A DNA stretch of 10,264 nt from an uncultured Peptococcaceae bacterium (GTDB lineage: Bacteria > Bacillota > Desulfotomaculia > Desulfotomaculales > Desulfocucumaceae): contig CATZDY010000094.1 in NCBI GenBank assembly GCA_958417755.1, forward strand, positions 1 through 10,264, in the 5' to 3' direction. The notes beneath the pieces were generated by a model. It saw only the letters and a list, made by a program, of their open reading frames with translations, made no database searches and was not told the DNA's origin. Below, in pieces: positions 7,650 to 10,264 of this stretch (the first letter of the stretch is position 1; each line of letters starts with the position of its first letter). A program made the translations under genes and the position numbers.

Positions 7650-7721
7650 GTTATTTGGGAGAATGGACTTGTATTGTTTTGTTAGGAAAAAAACAAGCGC
7701 ATATATAGCGGGAGGGATATT

Positions 7722-8366
7722 GTGAACTTGAATGTCAAAAGGGAAGTTCCCTGTGGTTTTCACTTGATGATTGACGAAGATGTTGTGGGTTATGCAAGGG
7801 AAGGCGACGATGAAGCATTAGAGTATTTGATTAACAAATATAAAAATTTTGTTCGAGCCAAGGCAAGATCTTATTTTTTAATTGGGGCTGATAGAGAAGA
7901 TATTATCCAAGAAGGTATGATTGGTTTGTATAAAGCTATTCGTGATTTTAGAATGGACAAGCTATCTTCTTTTAGGGCTTTTGCCGAATTATGTATTACC
8001 CGTCAAATTATCACAGCCATAAAAACTGCCACGCGTCAAAAACATATTCCCCTGAATTCATATGTGTCTTTGAATAAACCTATTTATGATGAGGACTCAG
8101 ACCGTACTTTATTGGATGTTATTTCTGGAACTAAAATTACAGATCCAGAAGAGCTGATTATTAGCCGAGAAGAGTTTGCTGATATTGAAGAAAAAATGGG
8201 TGAAATCTTAAGTTCATTGGAATGGAAAGTGTTGATGTCCTATTTAGAAGGAAAATCTTATCAAGAGATTGCTGAAGATTTGAATCGACATGTAAAATCC
8301 ATTGATAATGCCTTACAAAGAGTAAAGAGAAAATTAGAAAGATATTTGGAAAAAAGAGAAGTATAA
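7722..8366 (+). CDS. sigH: RNA polymerase sigma factor SigH (sigma-30, sporulation/transition phase)
   Basis: Directs RNA polymerase to early-sporulation and transition-phase promoters in Bacillus, and is near-universal in spore-forming Firmicutes. It has 214 residues. Region 2 spans about 18-108 and includes EYLINKYKNFVRAKARSYFL, then DREDIIQEGMIGLYKAIRDF from D57 (core binding and -10 recognition), and ITRQIITAIKTATRQKHIPL. Region 4 lies at about 163-210, with the helix-turn-helix YLEGKSYQEIAEDLNRHVKS followed by IDNALQRVKRKLERYL. These blocks match my memory of B. subtilis SigH almost word for word. Start is GTG 7722, five bases after GGGAGGG (7710-7716). It has its own promoter and terminator, so it is probably a separate transcription unit although it sits beside yacP. 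Confidence 0.97.
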   Translation: MNLNVKREVPCGFHLMIDEDVVGYAREGDDEALEYLINKYKNFVRAKARSYFLIGADREDIIQEGMIGLYKAIRDFRMDKLSSFRAFAELCITRQIITAIKTATRQKHIPLNSYVSLNKPIYDEDSDRTLLDVISGTKITDPEELIISREEFADIEEKMGEILSSLEWKVLMSYLEGKSYQEIAEDLNRHVKSIDNALQRVKRKLERYLEKREV

Positions 8367-8421
8367 TCATGAGTTGATTAACAGATAAAATAATAGTCTT
8401 CTTGGTTGGAATGAAGGAATG

Positions 8422-8477
8422 AAAGCCACAGGGAAAACACTTGGTGACTAAATTAAGTGTTTTCCCTGTGGCTTTTT
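8422..8477 (+). terminator. Intrinsic terminator of sigH with a perfect 21-bp stem
   Basis: The arm 8422-8442 (starting AAAGCCACAGGG) is the exact reverse complement of 8455-8475 (ending CCCTGTGGCTTT), with a 12-nt loop at 8443-8454. The T-run is 8473-8477. The unmismatched 21-bp stem is unusually long for a terminator. Anything expressed downstream would need its own promoter or read-through. Confidence 0.92.
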
Positions 8478-8566
8478 AAAAGGCATAAGACTCTGTAAAA
8501 TAAACATGAAGAATAGAAGCTAAAAGAAGAGCAAGCGTTCATAAAGGCTGATATTTTATAAGGAGA

Positions 8567-8594
8567 TACAATGATTTCTAATGAAATCATTGTA
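8567..8594. promoter_or_regulatory. Perfect 12-bp hairpin/palindrome over the start codon of the small ORF
   Basis: TACAATGATTTC (8567-8578) and GAAATCATTGTA (8583-8594) are exact reverse complements around TAAT. The ATG at 8571-8573 lies in the 5' arm. The Shine-Dalgarno AAGGAG (8560-8565) ends two bases before the stem. In RNA the hairpin would hide the start codon; in DNA it would be a dimer-type operator. Which, if either, applies is not known. Confidence 0.6.
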
Positions 8595-8660
8595 CCAGAA
8601 AGGTTGGAGCTTCCTTCACTTTTATTTAACTTTACACTGCCAGGCATAAAAAAGGAGTAA
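8571..8660 (+). CDS. Putative 29-residue small protein or leader peptide of unknown function
   Basis: I do not recognise this gene. ATG 8571 follows AAGGAG (8560-8565) at five bases and is read to TAA 8658-8660. The peptide starts MISNEIIVPERL and ends FTLPGIKKE; it is fairly hydrophobic in the middle (LPSLLFNF), has no cysteine, and is too short for a folded domain. Its last codons contain AAGGAG (8652-8657), the ribosome binding site of the next gene, whose ATG is only three bases after this stop and in the same frame. Two readings are open: a coupled leader peptide, or the true N terminus of the downstream protein separated by one stop codon (254 codons if read through). The hairpin over the start codon suggests regulated translation. 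Expression is unproven. Confidence 0.5.
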   Translation: MISNEIIVPERLELPSLLFNFTLPGIKKE

Positions 8661-8663
8661 AAA

Positions 8664-9335
8664 ATGAAAAAACAAAATATTGAATATCTATACGTAATAG
8701 GAGCAGGTGATTTTGCAAAGAAATATATTCCGCTTCTTCTTGACGCGTATTCTCTGACCAATATCGTTGTCATTGATAAGAATATAGCGGCATTGCAATC
8801 CTTAAAGCATTTGCCATTAACAAGTTTGCACATGGAAGGCGTCTCTTTTCTTTTAAAAGCAGAGGACGAAATGGGGGGATGTCCTTGGATCGTTCCTTTG
8901 GTTCCTTTTCACTTGGCTTTTTATTGGCTTGTAGAAAAGTTATCTTCTTCTTTTGGAATAATAAAAAACCTTTCTTTTACCAGGCAAATGACTGAGTTGT
9001 TTCCTCACCCTCATTTAGGTGCCAAAGGAGAATTATATTGTAGTTATGCAAATTTTGTTTGTCCTGATAATTGCTCAGACTCAGAGGATATTTGTGCTTA
9101 TACAAAACAAAAAAGACAAGGAGTACTTTTTGAAACATTACGAAACATACATATAAAAGATTTTGATATGCTGGTTGTGCCCAGTGTGCAAATAATACCT
9201 GGAATTGGGGCTTATTCGTTGAAAGATTTATGTGGTTTATACCAAAAGGTATTGAGTAAAGGAGTCAATCAAAAGTATATTGTGGCCACTGCTTGTCATT
9301 GTCATGGCATATTGGATTCCTTTCTTGTTCTATAA
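8664..9335 (+). CDS. Cysteine-rich protein with Rossmann-like N terminus, function unknown
   Basis: I cannot name this 223-residue protein. Residues 8-40 look like a dinucleotide-binding beta-alpha-beta unit: YLYVIGAGDFAKKYIP with G13, G15 and A18, then a second strand IVVID ending in acidic D38, which in such folds favours NAD over NADP. A cysteine cluster follows: C126, C133, C137 and C144 (spacing 6-3-6, within YCSYANFVCPDNC and DICAYTKQKR). There is a C-terminal ATACHCHG with C211, H212, C213 and H214, plus C73 and C190. The set could bind an iron-sulfur cluster or zinc, and so suggests a redox or metal-dependent sensor or enzyme; that is inference. There is no signal peptide or clear membrane helix. 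The start has AAGGAG (8652-8657) at six bases. No terminator separates it from the tRNA promoter 20 bp on. Confidence 0.85.
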   Translation: MKKQNIEYLYVIGAGDFAKKYIPLLLDAYSLTNIVVIDKNIAALQSLKHLPLTSLHMEGVSFLLKAEDEMGGCPWIVPLVPFHLAFYWLVEKLSSSFGIIKNLSFTRQMTELFPHPHLGAKGELYCSYANFVCPDNCSDSEDICAYTKQKRQGVLFETLRNIHIKDFDMLVVPSVQIIPGIGAYSLKDLCGLYQKVLSKGVNQKYIVATACHCHGILDSFLVL

Positions 9336-9355
9336 AAATGGAAAGGTTTGTAGTA

Positions 9356-9384
9356 TTGACACGGTATTATTTTTATGTTATCAT
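9356..9384 (+). promoter_or_regulatory. Near-consensus promoter of the tRNA array
   Basis: TTGACA (9356-9361), a 17-bp spacer, then TATCAT (9379-9384) preceded by TG-T, an extended -10. Transcription should begin near 9391, about 20 nt before the first tRNA. This is the strongest promoter by match in the window, as expected for stable RNA. Confidence 0.88.
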
Positions 9385-9411
9385 ACAAATTACGTTAATG
9401 GTTAATCCTGT

Positions 9412-9487
9412 GCCGACGTAGCTCAATTGGCAGAGCAGCTGATTTGTAATCAGCAGGTTGCGGGTTCGAGTCCCATCGTCGGCTCCA
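9412..9487 (+). tRNA. trnT-TGT: tRNA-Thr (anticodon TGT)
   Basis: 76 nt. Acceptor stem GCCGACG/CGTCGGC is fully paired, discriminator T, CCA encoded. Anticodon stem GCTGA/TCAGC with loop TTTGTAA gives TGT, reading ACA and, with wobble modification, other ACN codons. T-loop GTTCGAGTC is normal. Confidence 0.97.
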
Positions 9488-9503
9488 TTTGTTTCTTGTA
9501 TAG

Positions 9504-9588
9504 GGAGGGGTTCCCGAGCGGCCAAAGGGAGCAGACTGTAAATCTGCCGGTGATACCTTCGCAGGTTCGAATCCTGCCCCCTCCACCA
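9504..9588 (+). tRNA. trnY-GTA: tRNA-Tyr (anticodon GTA)
   Basis: 85 nt, class II with a long variable arm around 9548-9560. Acceptor stem GGAGGGG/CCCCTCC, discriminator A, CCA encoded. Anticodon stem GCAGA/TCTGC with loop CTGTAAA gives GTA. T-stem GCAGG/CCTGC. It begins 16 bp after tRNA-Thr. Confidence 0.97.
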
Positions 9589-9601
9589 GCAAAAATAATG
9601 T

Positions 9602-9631
9602 TTGACTAACAAAGGCTATGTGTGATACAAT
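9602..9631 (+). promoter_or_regulatory. Internal promoter ahead of tRNA-fMet
   Basis: TTGACT (9602-9607), an 18-bp spacer, then TACAAT (9626-9631) preceded by TG-A, an extended -10. The predicted start is near 9638, about six bases before tRNA-fMet. It occupies the only long spacer (55 bp) in the array, so the last three tRNAs may also be made independently. Confidence 0.7.
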
Positions 9632-9643
9632 AACTCCTGTCGT

Positions 9644-9719
<76 letters not shown>

Positions 9720-9723
9720 AATT

Positions 9724-9799
<76 letters not shown>

Positions 9800-9818
9800 G
9801 CTTAAGTGAAAAATAAAT

Positions 9819-9895
9819 GGCGGCGTAGCTCAGATGGTTAGAGCACACGGTTCATACCCGTGGTGTCCGGGGTTCAAATCCCTGCGCCGCTACCA
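9819..9895 (+). tRNA. trnM-CAT: Elongator tRNA-Met (anticodon CAT)
   Basis: 77 nt. Acceptor strands GGCGGCG and CGCCGCT pair with a G1-U72 wobble, as I recall for the B. subtilis elongator tRNA-Met. Anticodon stem CACGG/CCGTG with loop TTCATAC gives CAT. It lacks the three G-C pairs and C1-A72 mismatch of an initiator. A CAT anticodon can also belong to tRNA-Ile2 before lysidine modification, but the body fits Met better. CCA is encoded. Confidence 0.93.
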
Positions 9896-9898
9896 AAG

Positions 9899-9923
9899 AG
9901 TCCGGCTTATAGCCGGCTTTTTT
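9899..9923 (+). terminator. Intrinsic terminator after the tRNA array
   Basis: CCGGCT (9902-9907) and AGCCGG (9911-9916) form a stem with loop TAT, extendable by A-G/C-T around a bulged T, followed by a T-run (9918-9923). It lies four bases after the CCA end of tRNA-Met and separates the array from tuf. Confidence 0.85.
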
Positions 9924-10210
9924 AATATATATTATTTTGCTCATTCGTTGGTAGTGCAGTCGAACACTAAGTTCAGCTTGCAGCTTAGATTCCTATGGTT
10001 TTGATGTTTTATGTTTATTGATTTTATGGTTCTGTGTGAATTGTATAAAAATGTATTGTTAAAACTTTCTAGAAAAGAAGAAGGATTTTTTTATTTAATA
10101 GCGAAATTACCATGCTTATAAAACTACTTGTATAAATGGAAAAATTATGGAAATAATTTTTAAGAGTTAAAAAACAAACGCATAGATTTTCTGAAGGAGG
10201 TAGGCTTCCA
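9924..10210 (+). promoter_or_regulatory. tuf: AT-rich leader region of tuf; no gene seen
   Basis: These 287 bases hold no ORF worth reporting and no further tRNA. Candidate promoter elements are TTACCA (10107-10112) with an 18-bp spacer to TATAAA (10131-10136), and another TATAAA at 10044-10049 with TTGATT (10018-10023) at an overlong 20-bp spacing. Neither is strong. A small inverted repeat CTAAG/CTTAG lies at 9967-9988. The tuf ribosome binding site AAGGAGGT is at 10194-10201. Confidence 0.35.
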
Positions 10211-10264
10211 ATGGCGAAGGAAAAATTTGAGAGAACGAAACCGCACGTTAATATAGGGACAATT
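10211..10264 (+). CDS. tuf: Elongation factor Tu, N-terminal 18 codons (3' end outside window)
   Basis: The GTPase that delivers aminoacyl-tRNA to the ribosome. Only 18 residues are visible, MAKEKFERTKPHVNIGTI, and they match the highly conserved EF-Tu N terminus just before the G1 loop. The ATG is nine bases after a full-strength AAGGAGGT (10194-10201). The gene runs off the window, so integrity beyond this cannot be judged. It stands behind a tRNA array as in the tufB-type arrangement of Proteobacteria. In several Clostridia tuf is found near sigH, ahead of rpmG-secE-nusG. Confidence 0.95.
   Translation, partial: MAKEKFERTKPHVNIGTI

Noticed and set aside
8483..8511. GCATA-17-CATGAAG as a forespore-type (SigG-like) promoter for the small ORF and orphan gene
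   Set aside because: The -35-like part fits, but the -10 lacks the TA of the CATnnTA consensus. Interesting next to sigH, but not supportable by eye.

Overview
The window looks like a low-GC, Gram-positive, endospore-forming anaerobe of the Clostridia. Within that group a Peptococcaceae-like lineage is the best guess, but only a guess. The evidence is the gene order yacL-ispD-ispF-gltX-cysE-cysS-mrnC-rlmB-yacP-sigH, which is a Firmicutes signature. A very well conserved sporulation sigma factor SigH, Shine-Dalgarno sites near AGGAGG, frequent TTG/GTG starts and CCA-encoding tRNA genes agree with it. Every gene I support lies on the + strand.

Region 1 (1-7467) is a compact housekeeping block. 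It begins inside yacL (PIN-TRAM membrane protein; its N-terminal part lies outside the window). Next come ispD and ispF of the MEP isoprenoid pathway. A gap of about 150 bp holds a good extended -10 promoter, followed by gltX, cysE and cysS (glutamyl-tRNA synthesis, cysteine synthesis, cysteinyl-tRNA synthesis). Then come mrnC and rlmB (23S rRNA processing and methylation) and yacP/rae1 (NYN-domain ribosome-associated endonuclease). Several starts were moved or questioned on ribosome-binding-site evidence.

Region 2 (7468-8477) is the sigH unit: a TTGACG-18-TATAAT promoter, a leader of about 165 nt with a stem-loop, sigH, and an intrinsic terminator with a perfect 21-bp stem.

Region 3 (8478-9335) is the least ordinary part. 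A 29-codon ORF has its start codon inside a perfect 12-bp hairpin. It is followed, in the same reading frame after one TAA, by a 223-residue protein of unknown function with a Rossmann-like N terminus and eight cysteines. This unit sits between sigH and the tRNA array.

Region 4 (9356-9923) is a five-gene tRNA array: Thr(TGT), Tyr(GTA), initiator fMet(CAT), Thr(GGT), elongator Met(CAT). It has a near-consensus promoter at the front, a second promoter just before tRNA-fMet, and a terminator behind. Region 5 (9924-10264) is the leader and first 18 codons of tuf (EF-Tu). The order Thr-Tyr-X-Thr-(Met)-tuf recalls the E. coli thrU-tyrU-glyT-thrT-tufB operon.

Most of the window serves translation: two aminoacyl-tRNA synthetases, five tRNAs, EF-Tu, rRNA maturation and modification, and a ribosome-associated nuclease. 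Isoprenoid synthesis, cysteine synthesis and the sporulation/stationary-phase sigma factor are interleaved with it.
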